The position numbers were made by a program, and so were the translations under genes. Positions 11,487 to 21,419 of a stretch of 64,000 bases of DNA are shown piece by piece (the first letter of the stretch is position 1; every line of letters begins with the position of its first letter). A model generated the notes under the pieces. That model had not been told where the DNA came from. It searched no databases and saw nothing but the letters and a program-made list of their open reading frames with translations. Origin of the DNA: Hydrangea macrophylla (taxonomy: Eukaryota > Streptophyta > Magnoliopsida > Cornales > Hydrangeaceae); NCBI GenBank assembly GCA_033977485.1, contig CM066989.1, positions 98,661,887-98,725,886 on the forward strand. The letters are read 5' to 3'.

Positions 11487-12098
11487 TGATGCGCCCAAAA
11501 ATATTCTACTACAGTCAAACCTCTACGTCAGCAGCAAAGGACTCGGATTATCTGGAAAGGGAGCTTGTGGCCCACCGATCCTGAGGTCTTTCGAGTGCTA
11601 CCACTCAGGATGCTCGCACAGCTCGAGCATTCGGTGCAGCAGCTCCCCACGACGCTCAGTTTGACAGCCAAGCCGCTCAGCAGTTTCCTAAATCAATCAA
11701 AAGACTAATGGAAAGTGTAAATAGTTCCCTAAGCCACTTAGGAAACTTCCCATGATTTATGCTCATCGAATTGTGATTAGATGGGGCTTCCTTATCTAAT
11801 CAGTTGCCTTGGGCAGGTGGTCTCTTGCACCTATAAAAGGGGCCACTCACCCCCATTAAGGGGGATGGCATTCTTAACCTATAGAATAGCAATTCATTCA
11901 TACGCATACATCCAGTCGGTCTTACTGGTAGTGATGCCCCAACTGTTGGCTCACCAGGCCCACCGATGATTTGCTAGTGAAGGGCACTGACGCACCTATG
12001 GACGTAGGTCACCTCATTAACGGGGCCGAACCACCTACAATTGACTGTGTTATAATATCTCTCTTCTTAATCTCTGTTACCAATTTTTGGCATTATCA
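11487..12098 (+). repeat. 3' LTR of the Tat-like element
   Basis: This 612-bp copy aligns with 1380-1965 and is the more complete of the two. It keeps a TATA box (TATAAAAG, 11832-11839) about 70 bp after the shared ATGATTTATGCTCATC segment. It ends CATTATCA. Confidence 0.93.
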
Positions 12099-12342
12099 GT
12101 TTTGATTGATTCTCAGGGTACCATTAGGACCCCTTTTAACATAATTCATCCATTTCAAAATATAATTATGTTTCCAAATTTATACTGATTTTATAACTCG
12201 GAGGGTATTGCTTTCAAAAGAGTTGAATACTCATTGTTGTTTTTAAGTTTCTTTTCCACTACTAGAGTTGTTTTATGAGTTGGATAAGACTCAGTGGCGT
12301 GCCATGTGACCTAGATTCATATGTGTGGATCCGGGGCGTGAC
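12099..12342 (+). mobile_element. Right part of the old gypsy-type LTR remnant
   Basis: The segment ends in GGATCCGGGGCGTGACA (12327-12343), a typical 3' terminus of Del/Tekay LTRs. It probably continues the sequence that stops at 1379, the two having been separated by the Tat-like insertion. Confidence 0.4.
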
Positions 12343-13569
12343 AAAAACATTGATCATTTTTGCAACTAAACATACTATTTCCTTGTTCCAAATTTAAAAT
12401 GCCAAAATTCTTCATACATGTCCTTTCCTAACAACTAGTACTGAGAGCGGTTTACCAAAATTCCATTATGTCTACTATGAATCTGAGCAAAAAATAAAAC
12501 TATTAATGAAAAAGAGTTTTTCTTCTTATTTTCCTTTGCTTTTCCTTTTCCTTTTCCTTTTCCTTATATAAATCCGCAAACCAAATGGGGTTAATGCAAG
12601 AGAGGAGGAAGAATATAAAAACAAGATGTAAAGTTCCAAAACGAAAATAACCGTACGAAAATACCGAGCGGGGACAAGTTATAAGAGAGTTGAATGAAAA
12701 TAATCCCAAGAGAGGGAAGAATAAGAGAGAGAAGTACCCATAACTTAACAACTTCCCAAATTGAACAATGGCTCAAGCTGCAGATTGCCATCATCAAACC
12801 AAACACCTCCAACTAAATTTAACTAAAAAGTAGGAACATAGAGGAATAAAAATGGGAACCAAGTCTAAATGGGAAAAATAAATGAAAAGAAGAGGGATCA
12901 AAGAAAAATTAAATGAAATCTAACATCTACTTTAAGTTAGCAATTACAATACCTTAGCTGCAGTTACACTTACCTTAGGCCCTAGCAATCTCTACTGCAA
13001 TCTCCTTACTATAATATTAATTGAAAGAACAAAGAGCGAGTTAAATTTAGAGGTGAATCCAAAATAATTTCTAATATCAAAACTCAATCAACTACAACAT
13101 TGGAAGGAATCTATACTCCATAGCTTTATACAAAACTATACCAATTGAAACCAAATCATTTTGCAACTCACATTATACCATATCATTCAGTATTAAATGT
13201 GCAACTATGTCAGAGTATGGAGTGGGATTGTTAGGCATCTCATAAAATTTTGAAGATGATTTTGAAATCCTAAGAAACTCATGGTCCCCAACCAAACCCA
13301 TAAAAAGAAACTATGAGGGGTCCCCAACCATTGTCCCTAAATTTTCTTCCCATTTTAGCTAACCTTCAATATTTAATTAATATTCAAAGATCTCTGAACT
13401 GTTGTAACTAGCCCCTATCTCTTCTCTCTCACTCATCACATTTGGGGAGCCAAAAAGGCAATCTCCGAAATAGATAGCTACATAGATCTTCTTTACATAA
13501 AACAAAAAACACAAATCACAATATAGGCAGTGTGTATGTATGTGTATATATTTGTGTAGTATGATTTAT
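12343..13569 (+). other. Intergenic AT-rich sequence, no gene seen
   Basis: A (TTTTCC)n-like microsatellite lies at about 12529-12565. Short minus-strand frames of under 85 codons have no family features. Confidence 0.5.
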
Positions 13570-13639
13570 TCGCTTATTATTGAGCTCGTTGAGCCAGCGG
13601 GGATGCTGTCGAAAGTGGTATGACGAGTGATGTCGTAGA

Positions 13640-13843
13640 TATTAGATTTAGTTTATTAGCTTTAGGGTAGTTTAGTCTTTTCCTTTATATTAGGGTAATA
13701 CTGTATACCTAGCTATACTAACCTAGATTTACTATTATTGTCTCTTCTTTTCTATTGTATTCATTCATTCAATTTTTGTGTTATGAGAAACTCTAGCTCT
13801 CTTTTCCCTTTTGTTGTTTTCTTGATTATTTAATATATTCACA
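13640..13843 (+). repeat. 5' LTR of the deleted copia element
   Basis: It matches 15196-15400 with a handful of substitutions and small indels, and ends TATTCACA directly before the primer site. Confidence 0.9.
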
Positions 13844-13858
13844 TGGTATCAAAGCAGG
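13844..13858 (+). promoter_or_regulatory. Primer binding site, initiator-Met tRNA type
   Basis: TGGTATCAAAGCAGG follows the LTR immediately. The usual copia site is TGGTATCAGAGC, so one base differs. Confidence 0.85.
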
Positions 13859-14060
13859 TTCGAATCTCATCCATGATTTTTCAAATGATTCTGGTTTGTT
13901 TTTGGATTTTTCCCTGATTCGGATTCATATTTGAATCTCGCACTGATTCGCGTTCGTTTTTGGATCTATCACTGATTCTGGTTCGTTTGTTTTGTGTTTT
14001 TGGATCTGTCTTTGATTTTGGTTTGTTTGTTTTGTGTTACTTAATTGCTTCATTTTTGTA

Positions 14061-14530
14061 ATGGCTACTGAACGTGATGATTCGCTTCAAGCGATTAGTG
14101 TTAAACTTAATGAAAAGAACTTTGCATATTGGAATTATATGATGAAAAAAATTTTGAAGGGGAAGAAGATGTAGGGTTATATCAATGGGGATTTCAGTAA
14201 ACTTACGAATGAAAATGCTGACAAATTTGCAGAATTGCTAGATGTTTGGGACACAAATAATTCAAAAATCATTACTTAGATCAACAACTTCGTTGCTCCC
14301 TCGATAGGTATGCAATTGGCAAAGTTTGAATATGCAAAGGAGGTATGGGATCATTTGGCTAAATTGTTTACACACTCCAATTTTGTGAAAAGGTACCAAT
14401 TAGAGTGTGATATTCGTGCCCTTGAACAAAAAAATTTGAGTATTCAGGAGTTCTATTCTACAATGACAGATTTTTGGGATCAGTTGGCTCTCATGGAGTC
14501 GCCTGAATTGCAGGCGTTTGCACCTTATAT
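14061..14530 (+). pseudogene. copia gag N-terminal part, truncated
   Basis: The reading begins MATERDDSLQAISVKLNEKN and continues through FAYWNYMMKKIL, a typical start of the plant copia gag (UBN2-type) domain. Stops occur near 14172 and 14278. The stretch from 14310 (AKEVWDHLAKLFTHSN, YSTMTDFWDQLALMESPEL) is open. It ends abruptly near 14530, where it fuses to RT sequence. Confidence 0.8.
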
Positions 14531-15182
14531 CGCACTATTGTTGGTAGCTTGGTTTATCTATTACTCGTCCGGATATTGCTCATGTTGTTAGTCACTTTGT
14601 TACTTCCCCTACTACAGTTCATTGGGCTGCTGTTCATCGTATTTTGAGGTACTTGAGGGGCACTCAGTTTCAAAGTCTTTTACTTTTGTCATCTTCTTCC
14701 TTGGAGCTGCGTGCATACTCTGATGCTGATTGGGCCGGTGATCCTACAAATCGCAAGTCAGTTACTGGGTTTTGTATATTTTTGGGTGATTCTCTCATTT
14801 CTTGGAAGAGCAAGAAGCAAGATGTTGTTGCTGTGTCTTCCACAGAAGCTGAGTATCGGGCTATGGCTTCGACTACCTATGAGGTTATTTGGTTACCCCG
14901 GCTACTTACAGATATGGGTGTCTCCCTTCCTCGCCCTTCACCTATGTATTGTGATAATAAGAGTGCTATTTAGATTGCTCACAATTCAGTTTTCCATGAG
15001 AGGACCAACATATAGAGATTGATTGTCACATTACTCGTCATCATCTTAAGCACGGAGCTATCACTTTGCCTTTTGTTTCTTCTTCCGCGCAGATCGTTGA
15101 TTTGTTTACAAAGCCACATCCGATTTAGCGTTTTCATTTTTTAGTTGGCAAACTCTCTATGCTTCTAGCTACAGCATCGTGA
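14530..15182 (+). pseudogene. copia RT end and RNase H domain
   Basis: After the deletion junction the text reads LVYL-like and RPDIAHVVSHFV, the conserved end of copia RT, then LRYLRGTQF and RNase H motifs YSDADWAGDPTNRKSVTGF, STEAEYRAMA and CDNKSAI. A TAG follows at about 14972, and HERTKHIEIDCH-like text continues in a shifted frame to the polypurine tract. The domain looks recently active but is cut off from any start codon of its own. Confidence 0.88.
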
Positions 15183-15195
15183 GTTTGAGGGGGGG

Positions 15196-15400
15196 TATTA
15201 GAATTAGCTTTATTAGTTTTAGGGTAGTTTAGTCTTTTCCTTTATGGTAGGGTAATACTGTATACCTAGATATACTAACCTAGATATATTATTATTGTCT
15301 CTTCTTTTTTATTGTATTCATTCATTCAGTTTTTGTGTTATGAGAAACTCTAGCTCTCTTATCCCTTTTGTTGTTTTCTTGATTATTTGATATATTCACA
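15196..15400 (+). repeat. 3' LTR of the deleted copia element
   Basis: It starts after the polypurine tract at 15185-15195, ends TATTCACA, and is followed by the target-site repeat ATAGA. Confidence 0.9.
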
Positions 15401-15673
15401 ATAGACAAGGACTGCGCTGACAATGCTGCGATAGTAGGTAAAAGTGACAGTGTGGAAGCGTTCCTAGCTAGCGGTGTCCCAAATCTAGGCCTTTACCTCT
15501 TTACCATCGATCTCCATGCCCTGAGTCTGTAACTCAACTCCGCTGGTGGCCTTGGAGTAAGGTTTGAACTCGTTGTGAGCATAACGAGAGAGGAGGTTAG
15601 ATTTTCCAATTGCATAGTCTCCGATTATCACTACCTTGAATAGATACTCCTCTCCTCCTTCATCTTCCTCCAT

Positions 15674-16190
15674 TTGGTTTTCTCTCTTCCTCTAGTTTTT
15701 GTGTGGAAGAGAATGTGGTTAGGAGAGAGAGAGAGAGTAGATGTGTGGTCGACAATGGCATGTGGTCAGTGATGGCAATGTCCACTGGTGATTTTGGGGG
15801 AGAGGTGGTGACCATGGCCGACGATGGTGGGGGGTGGTAGCAGTAGTGAACCAGAGGGATTTAAAGAGGGAGGGGATAGGGTAGAGAGAAGCCTATGACT
15901 GAATGAGGGAGTGAGAAGTAGTGGGTTAGGGTTTTATCAAATTTTGAAATCATACCAATCTCAGCCATTCACCTTAATTCAAGGCTCCATCATGGCCATT
16001 CAATGTTTATAGATGGTGACACGGTCAACCTTTCTTTTCTTTTCTTGGCACTTTTAATGTTCAAACTGGAACTGCTTGAAACAGTGCCAGAATTAGCACT
16101 GTTCCCAACCACTCCAAATTTGCCTCCAAACCGTACCAAAACTTGGCACTGTTATAAACAGTGCCAGATGGAAATGTGCAAAATGTGCTA
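15674..16190 (+). other. Former 5' flank of the Rab pseudogene, no gene seen
   Basis: This contains a GA-rich stretch near 15723-15740. A perfect 10-bp hairpin with a 3-base loop (TGGCACTGTT / AACAGTGCCA, 16144-16166) is accompanied by further CAGTGCCA / TGGCACT copies at about 16083, 16099 and 16194. Confidence 0.5.
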
Positions 16191-16199
16191 GTTTGGCAC

Positions 16200-16420
16200 T
16201 TCTTTTATTATTTATCAAATGGATGTGAATACTATTTAAATAGAGAATTAGAAGATGTAATTTATTTGGATAAACCTGAAGGGTTTATAGATCCGAATGA
16301 AAATAAAGTGTCTAATTGTATACACTATTACGGTTTAAAACCGAAACCCAACAAGTAGCATGAAAAACTGATCAAATTATCTTTTCAAATAGTTTTAAAA
16401 TGAAAGTGACAGTTGTATTT
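16200..16420 (+). pseudogene. Ty1/copia RT fragment
   Basis: The translation contains YQMDVNT, then a frameshift, then LNRELEDVIYLDKPEGF, YYGLKPKPNK and HEKLIK. These correspond to the copia RT block QMDVKTAFLNG...YGLKQAPKQWHEKFDK. It has stops and a frameshift and ends about 280 bp before plastid-derived DNA. It is probably the same element as the RNase H at 18180-18765. Confidence 0.8.
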
Positions 16421-16696
16421 GCAACAAATACAATTATGAAGTATTTGTTATGATATAAAGGTGATTTATTTATTTTGGTTCTATTTTAGAGATTGCAAAA
16501 TAGAGACCAAAAATATATTGTCATTTAATTTTGATATAAAAGATTTTGGTAAAGCCAATTTAATTTATTAAAATTACAAGAGCTATTGTTGGCATTTCCA
16601 TTGGTGAATCTCATTGGACTAGTGAAAATGTTTTACATGGAGTTGACATTTTAAATATCACCTTCGGGAAGAATTAAATTTTGAAAAAAAAAATGT

Positions 16697-17382
16697 CTAT
16701 ATACACAGGTAATAAATAAGAGAATACTAAAGTTCCGAGCCATAGAATTTCTCAATTCTGACACAAGGTACTTATTAAATCGAATGTACTTATTCAATCT
16801 AATAGAATGATTTTTCCATATCCAGACTAATACCAATCTAACCCATTTCATGAATAAAATGTTACCAATTAACCAACCAACAAAACTACTTGTTACAAAT
16901 AACATCTTGTTGTTGCATCGAAACATATAAATGTTGACTAATCTGGCTAACATTGAACTTGGTAAAATGAAACGGTTGAATGATTAAAAAATGAGATTAT
17001 TTAGGAATACACATTGAATGCTAAGATTACGCATTAAATTTTTGGTAGTAGATCCATAATCAAAAAAGAGTGTTTGTGATTGTTCCGGAAGAAATGAAAC
17101 AAAAGATACGGTAGAGCTAGGAGAGTTATTGTATGAGGTCTACCCAATGCTAGATGTAGAGGCACATATAGATCGATATGAACATCATGAGCTGTTCCGT
17201 AATAAAACCAGTTGTTGCTGATACCTTCTTATTGGTTCCTTCTTCTCCTAAGGAAGAGATAAGAGGGACCTATTGAGAATGTGGTTAGAACCATAATAGA
17301 GTCCGACCACAACGACCGAATTGATTATCTTCATTCATAAGGATACTAGTTTACCTAGTAGAAAAGATTTTAAAATCATCAC
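16697..17382 (-). pseudogene. ycf1: Plastid-derived ycf1 (tic214) fragment
   Basis: On the minus strand from about 17382 the readable text is [67 protein letters not shown], then [15 protein letters not shown] and [16 protein letters not shown] through [10 protein letters not shown]. These are successive parts of the first roughly 225 residues of the plastid Ycf1/Tic214 protein. Several frameshifts and stops (for example within MKII upstream and after NNLIF) make it non-functional. In plastids the protein belongs to the inner-envelope import machinery; here it is a relic with no plant nuclear promoter evident. Confidence 0.9.
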
Positions 17383-17671
17383 AAATAGCCCTTTTTCTTT
17401 TCTATTGCAACTTTTGGATTATTATATGATAATTTTTTTAACTTTCCATATATATAAATAGAAAGAGAAAGACTAGAAACAACATCGGTTATGTTAATGA
17501 CACGATGGACTATAATGAAATAAAGCCACTTTAGGGTTCCCTATGAAATGAAGCATGGAAGGGAGCCACTACGAAGTAGTTCCGAGAGTTACGAAGGAAG
17601 CTTCGAGCTTATAATATTGGTCATGGGTTGAGAACGGGAATTGAATTCTATGAGATCTAATCTCCCACTAT

Positions 17672-17743
17672 TCCTCAATAGCTCAGTGGTAGAGCAGTCA
17701 GTTGTTAACTGACTAGTCATAGGTTCGAATCCTACTTGGAGAG
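17672..17743 (+). tRNA. trnN-GUU: tRNA-Asn (GUU), plastid-derived
   Basis: The full cloverleaf can be drawn. The D arm is GCTCAGTGGTAGAGC, the anticodon stem GTCAG/CTGAC encloses anticodon GTT at 17704-17706, and the T arm is AGGTTCGAATCCT. The acceptor stem TCCTCAA/TTGGAGA has a C-A mismatch at the third pair, so the transcript may not be functional. It sits in the NUPT beside ycf1, as in plastid genomes. Internal A and B boxes might still allow polymerase III transcription. Confidence 0.88.
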
Positions 17744-18179
17744 ATTTGATTCATTATGAATTAAAGAATTCAGAATGATCACGCTTTGACCTTTAAGAGT
17801 AGGTAACCCGTTCCCTGTCTTTGTTTCTACTGCATTCTATCTCATCGTATCACATTCTGTTCTGCAATATTTGAGAATCACCGTAATACCTCGGTGTAGG
17901 TCCAGGATAATCCTTTGTTCCATAGCCCTAGGGCTATTTACAACTAGCCAATTAAGAATTCTCAGATGTACTAGTCGTGCATCAAAGATACAGTCATCGA
18001 TTCTCCCGAGAGGCCAAAATTACTGCGAGCAAACATATTAATGATTAATGATGAGGAACGCATTTTTGTTATGCTACTAATAATTGTACTTGTTCTGCTA
18101 TTCTACCCAAGCCTGGCTGAGGAACCGGAGATAAGGATGAAATTATTTTTTGAAAATGTATTGCATACTTCAAAATTTA

Positions 18180-18765
18180 TAAGAACTTAAACTTTTTCAA
18201 GGCCAGATTTTAGCCATACGTTTTGGGGGAGGAAATTTTGTATTTTCAAAAATCAAGGGTACAAATTGGATTTCGATTTCAGATCAGACGAAATCAACAA
18301 ATGGATTTATTTTTTATACTTAGCAGAGGTGCCGTATCTTCGATGTCGTCCAAGCAATCTTATATAGTTAAATCAATGATAAAATCTGAGTTTGTAGCTT
18401 TTGAGAAAGCTAGTACCGAGGCTGAGTGGTTTAGAAACCTCTTAGCAAATATTCCAATTTGGAATAAACTAGTTCCATCGGTTTCTTTACATTGACATAG
18501 CCAAGCTGTAATAAGTCGAGCTATGATTAAGATCTATAATGGCAAGAGTAGGCATATGCGCCTAAGATATAATATTATGAGACATCTATTTGATGATAGA
18601 GTTATATCTCTTTATAATTTTATAAGATCAGAAGTGAGTTTGGCTCAACCTTTAACAAAACCACTAGAGAGGTATGAAGCATTGAGGGGAATGGAACTTA
18701 TTCCTGTAACAAAACACAACAATGATGGTAACCCAACCTATATAATTGAAGAACGTAAGAAATAG
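18180..18765 (+). pseudogene. Ty1/copia RNase H and C-terminal pol fragment
   Basis: The readable order is SRGAVSSMSSKQSYIVKS, EFVAFEKASTEAEWFRNLL, then a TGA near 18495, then SRAMIKIYNGKSRHMRLRYN, FIRSEVSLAQPLTKPLER, ending GNPTYIIEERKK at TAG 18763-18765. This matches the RNase H domain and C-terminus of a Tork-like copia pol. It is followed by about 520 bp and then a probable 3' LTR. The N-terminal half of RNase H is scrambled near the plastid insertion. Confidence 0.85.
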
Positions 18766-19287
18766 GTTCATATGGGTAATAACAAGTTATTGGTTGTTTG
18801 GAGATGCACTATGAATTTATTATATTGTAATCCATTCCTATGATGTATAGTGCAATTGCAATGTGAAAGGTTGAGTTAAACTCTTAATGGAATCCATTAT
18901 CCATACTGATTGGATGATATGTTTAATTGCAATGTATACTTGATGGATTCATCTATAAAAGTGTGAAAGTGGGGTTGCTTTCTATGAAAACTTAGGAAAG
19001 TTTTCTAAGTTTTCTAGAGCACTTATGAAAATTCAGGACTGGCGCAGAGCCTAGAGGTGCCATGATGATTAGAGTTGCTCAGATTCTGAGGAATCAATGT
19101 GGGTATAAGACGATTGGTTTACAATAAGGGATTCTGGTTCATAGAAACTTAATTTCACAAATTTCCTGTAGATCACATCTTATATTTCTAGGGACTAGTT
19201 CATGGCCCTAAAGACACTAGTTCTGATGCATCGAATTCTCTTACTCCATTCCTTTTTATTCGTTATTTGAATTTTTGAAATAGGAGA

Positions 19288-20510
19288 GATTGTCAGATTT
19301 AATTCATATTACTAAGTTTGGGTTATAATTAAACTTTTTGAACATGTCTCTTTGGGCTTTGGGCCTTTTTATTTTATTTCAAAATTCAAACAAAAGCCCT
19401 TATTTACTTGATGTGACTTATGTTCCACATTGGTTAAATATGAGACCATTTCACTCCTTATATATGAATTCCCTTGCTTAGCTTGGTAAGCTTATGTAGT
19501 GGAGAGGCTCTCTCATGCGCCCGTAGGGACAGTGCAAATCACATATTTGGACTGCCCAATTTGGCTTGGAAATTGATAATTGCGCGGGCATGTCATGCGC
19601 ACAAGAATGCCGTCTGATTTGTACCCTCACATGTGGGAGATAGGGGTGCAACTCGGGCGGGCCAACCCGTGGTCAACCCGAGCCCGGCCCGAAAATTACC
19701 GGGCTTGGGCCCGTGATACTTTCACCATGGGTGTGCTTGGGCTGAAAAATGCAAGCCCGAATTCAATTCGGGCCGGGCTTGGGCAGAATTTTGCTAACCC
19801 GTGGAACCCAAGCCCGAGCCCGAATTCTATTTATGTATTATTTTTGACGTTATATTCTGGTGTATTTTTGTGATAATAATACACTATTAGATATTATTCT
19901 AGCACTAAATTAATATATGAATGTTTTTTTTTCTCAAATCTAAACAAAAAAAAATAGATTTGATACTCTACATATTGTTGTTTACATACTAAAAATCAAT
20001 TTGAAAAAAAAAAAATTGTAATTCGGGCTCGGGCTCGGGCTCGGGTTGGAGAACTAACTCACAAATCGGGCTCGGGTTGACAAGTTCGGGTTTATGTCGG
20101 GCTCGGGCTCGGGCTTGGGCAGACTGCTTGAATTCGGGCTCGGGCCTGGGCAGAGTCAAAACTCTTTGGGTCCCGCCCGAGTTGCACCCCTAGTGGGAGA
20201 TAGTGCCATTTTTGCTCTTTGAAATTAATTTTTGACTGTTTTTTTTTTTTTGAGAGAATTTTTGACTGTTTGGTGAGTCATTATTCTGCACAGTTTATTA
20301 CACTTATAAACTGTTGTACCTTTAAACTCCACCATTAATCTGTTTTAATAAAATGATTGTTGGGGCTCCTTGAATATACACTTAATTTCGTATTAGTTTT
20401 TGCTCTATAAAATTGAGAACTTATTATCTTCTCTTTCACACACACAGAAAAACATTCTAGCCTTTCTTCTCAGTGTTCGTAGCTTTATCCTTCTTCAATA
20501 TTTCCAACAG
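19288..20510 (+). repeat. Probable 3' LTR of the NUPT-containing copia element
   Basis: A polypurine-like AATAGGAGAGAT precedes TGTCAGATTTAATTC at 19288. The segment ends ATTTCCAACA near 20510, giving TGT...ACA ends. Removing the nested hAT element (19641-20192) and one copy of its duplication leaves about 660 bp. A TATA-like CTCTATAAAATTG lies near 20403. No second LTR copy lies in the window, so the boundaries rest on one copy. Confidence 0.6.
19641..20192 (+). mobile_element. hAT-type non-autonomous element, 552 bp
   Basis: The terminal inverted repeats TAGGGGTGCAACTCGGGCGG are identical at both ends. They are flanked by a perfect 8-bp target-site duplication GTGGGAGA (19633-19640 and 20193-20200), diagnostic of the hAT superfamily. 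Both subterminal regions are built from CGGGCT / AGCCCG repeats and the centre is AT-rich. It has no transposase. Confidence 0.93.
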
Positions 20511-20523
20511 AAGATTGGATCAT

Positions 20524-20526
20524 AAC

Positions 20527-20557
<31 letters not shown>

Positions 20558-20559
20558 CA
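20524..20559 (+). repeat. (AT)n microsatellite
   Basis: An almost uninterrupted AT dinucleotide run with one G interruption. Confidence 0.9.
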
Positions 20560-20915
20560 AAACTTGTTGACTTAAATGCAATTACACATATTACAAGATA
20601 TGAATCCTAAATTTGAGAGAAGAAGTTGACCAAATTGTAAATATTAGTGACCAATTCCTAAATAACCACTTAAATAGCCATTTTTTTGAAGTGAATAATA
20701 AATATCTCAAAAATTATTGACCCAAATGTAATTATACACAAATTATTGATTGAAACCTCATTTAAGAGAAGAAGTTGACCAAATTGTAAATATTAGTGAC
20801 CAATTCTTAAATAACCACTTTTATTGACTTTTTTTTAAGTGAATAATAAAAATCCCAAAAATTGTTGATCCAAATGTAATTAGACACAAGATGGTTGATT
20901 GAAACCTAATTATTA
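20560..20915 (+). repeat. 148-bp tandem repeat, about 2.4 copies
   Basis: The block AAGAAGTTGACCAAATTGTA with its neighbours recurs at about 20621 and 20769, with flanking text (AAATGTAATTA...ACACA) repeating in register. No coding potential is seen. Confidence 0.8.
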
Positions 20916-21217
20916 TATTAAATAAAATTTTAAAAACTGACTTGAATGTAATTATTTGTCCAGAACGACAAATTTACCCTCACACAAATCAATATATCCT
21001 TAGAATGTATAGATAGATATATAAGTAATTATGTTGTAGTGAAGGGCAAAAGAGAAATTCATATTTTTTAACGTGCTAACTTATTCGTTTTTATAGTATA
21101 GTAGATATACCGGAAGAAAAAGGGTTGGGGTACTTTAATTTATAGACAACTTTCTTTATGTATCTGTGCCTTTTTTGTCAAGCTAGCTATTTATAATATT
21201 TTGTGGTGTGAAGTTGG

Positions 21218-21406
21218 ATGCGCTTTCAGTTTGGGCAATACAGGCACGTTATCGATGTGATTAAGATGGAGCCGTTAGCTTTTTCTTCATTCAAGTGTAC
21301 GCGCGCTTGGGATGGTAACATGGCTGCTCGCTGCCTTGTTAGGCATGTCAATTCTTTTTGGATTGATTATTTTCCTCAATTTCTGTTAGACATAGAGGCT
21401 AATTAA
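21218..21406 (+). pseudogene. LINE RNase H-like tail fragment (tentative)
   Basis: The short frame ends in RAWDGNMAARCLVRHVNSFW and DYFPQFLLDIEAN. This resembles the C-terminal tail of the RVT_3 RNase H-like domain of plant non-LTR elements, in which an Asn-rich helix is followed by a Trp and a FPP/FPQFLL-type end. Only about 60 codons remain and no catalytic residue is included. Confidence 0.4.
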
Positions 21407-21419
21407 GGAGTTATCTCTT

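Larger units (their letters stand above)
1380..12098 (+). mobile_element. Tat-like Ty3/gypsy LTR retrotransposon, degenerate
   Basis: The element is bounded by two LTRs that start TGATRCGCC and end CATYATCA, with a primer binding site next to the 5' LTR and a polypurine tract next to the 3' LTR. The internal order is gag, protease, RT, RNase H, second RNase H, integrase, tandem repeats, antisense ORF. Two RNase H domains and a long 3' spacer with an antisense gene are features of the Tat/Ogre branch. The flanking 5-mers TTTTT and GTTTT are an imperfect target-site duplication. Every coding domain has stops or frameshifts, so it is not autonomous. LTR divergence of several percent points to an old insertion. 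Confidence 0.93.
13640..15400 (+). mobile_element. Internally deleted Ty1/copia retrotransposon
   Basis: Two LTRs of about 204 bp (13640-13843 and 15196-15400) bound 1.35 kb of internal DNA. The target-site duplication is GTAGA (13635-13639) versus ATAGA (15401-15405). An initiator-Met tRNA type primer site and a GAGGGGGGG polypurine tract are present. Inside, the gag start is joined directly to the last part of RT plus RNase H, so protease, integrase and most RT are missing. Both LTRs begin TATTAG rather than TGTTAG. The copy could only move with help from a full element. Confidence 0.92.
13570..15673 (-). pseudogene. RABA-type (Rab11 class) small GTPase pseudogene, split by a copia element
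   Basis: The minus strand from ATG at 15671-15673 reads [20 protein letters not shown], then the P-loop [15 protein letters not shown], effector region [11 protein letters not shown] and switch II IWDTAS-stop-ERF, then YYRSIVSAVLVY up to the copia insertion at 15400. The gene resumes at 13639 as YDITRHTTFDSIP and loses frame near 13590, where RWLNEL is readable one base shifted. Only about the first 100 of roughly 215 residues remain. Lesions include two CAG-to-TAG stops, a frameshift and loss of the G4/G5 motifs and prenylation tail. The N-terminus resembles the RABA5 subgroup. An intact protein would regulate trans-Golgi/recycling vesicle traffic. Confidence 0.85.
16697..18145 (+). mobile_element. 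Nuclear plastid DNA insertion (NUPT): ycf1 5' part, trnN-GUU, spacer
   Basis: About 1.45 kb reads as contiguous plastid inverted-repeat/SSC border sequence: ycf1 N-terminal coding sequence on the minus strand, the ycf1-trnN spacer, trnN-GUU on the plus strand, then the spacer toward trnR. Similarity stops abruptly near 16697, where the Ycf1 reading CVY changes to unrelated residues. The right limit near 18145 is approximate. Frameshifts in ycf1 and a mismatch in the tRNA show the insertion is not recent. It lies inside copia remnants. Confidence 0.88.

Noticed and set aside
12233..12270. CCACTACTAGAG motif resembling a CACTA transposon end
   Set aside because: No matching inverted terminus or 3-bp duplication was found, and subterminal repeats are absent next to it.
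16651..16953. 100-codon minus-strand frame looking like an intact small protein
   Set aside because: It is an internal part of plastid ycf1 ([11 protein letters not shown] onwards) left open by chance in the plastid insertion.
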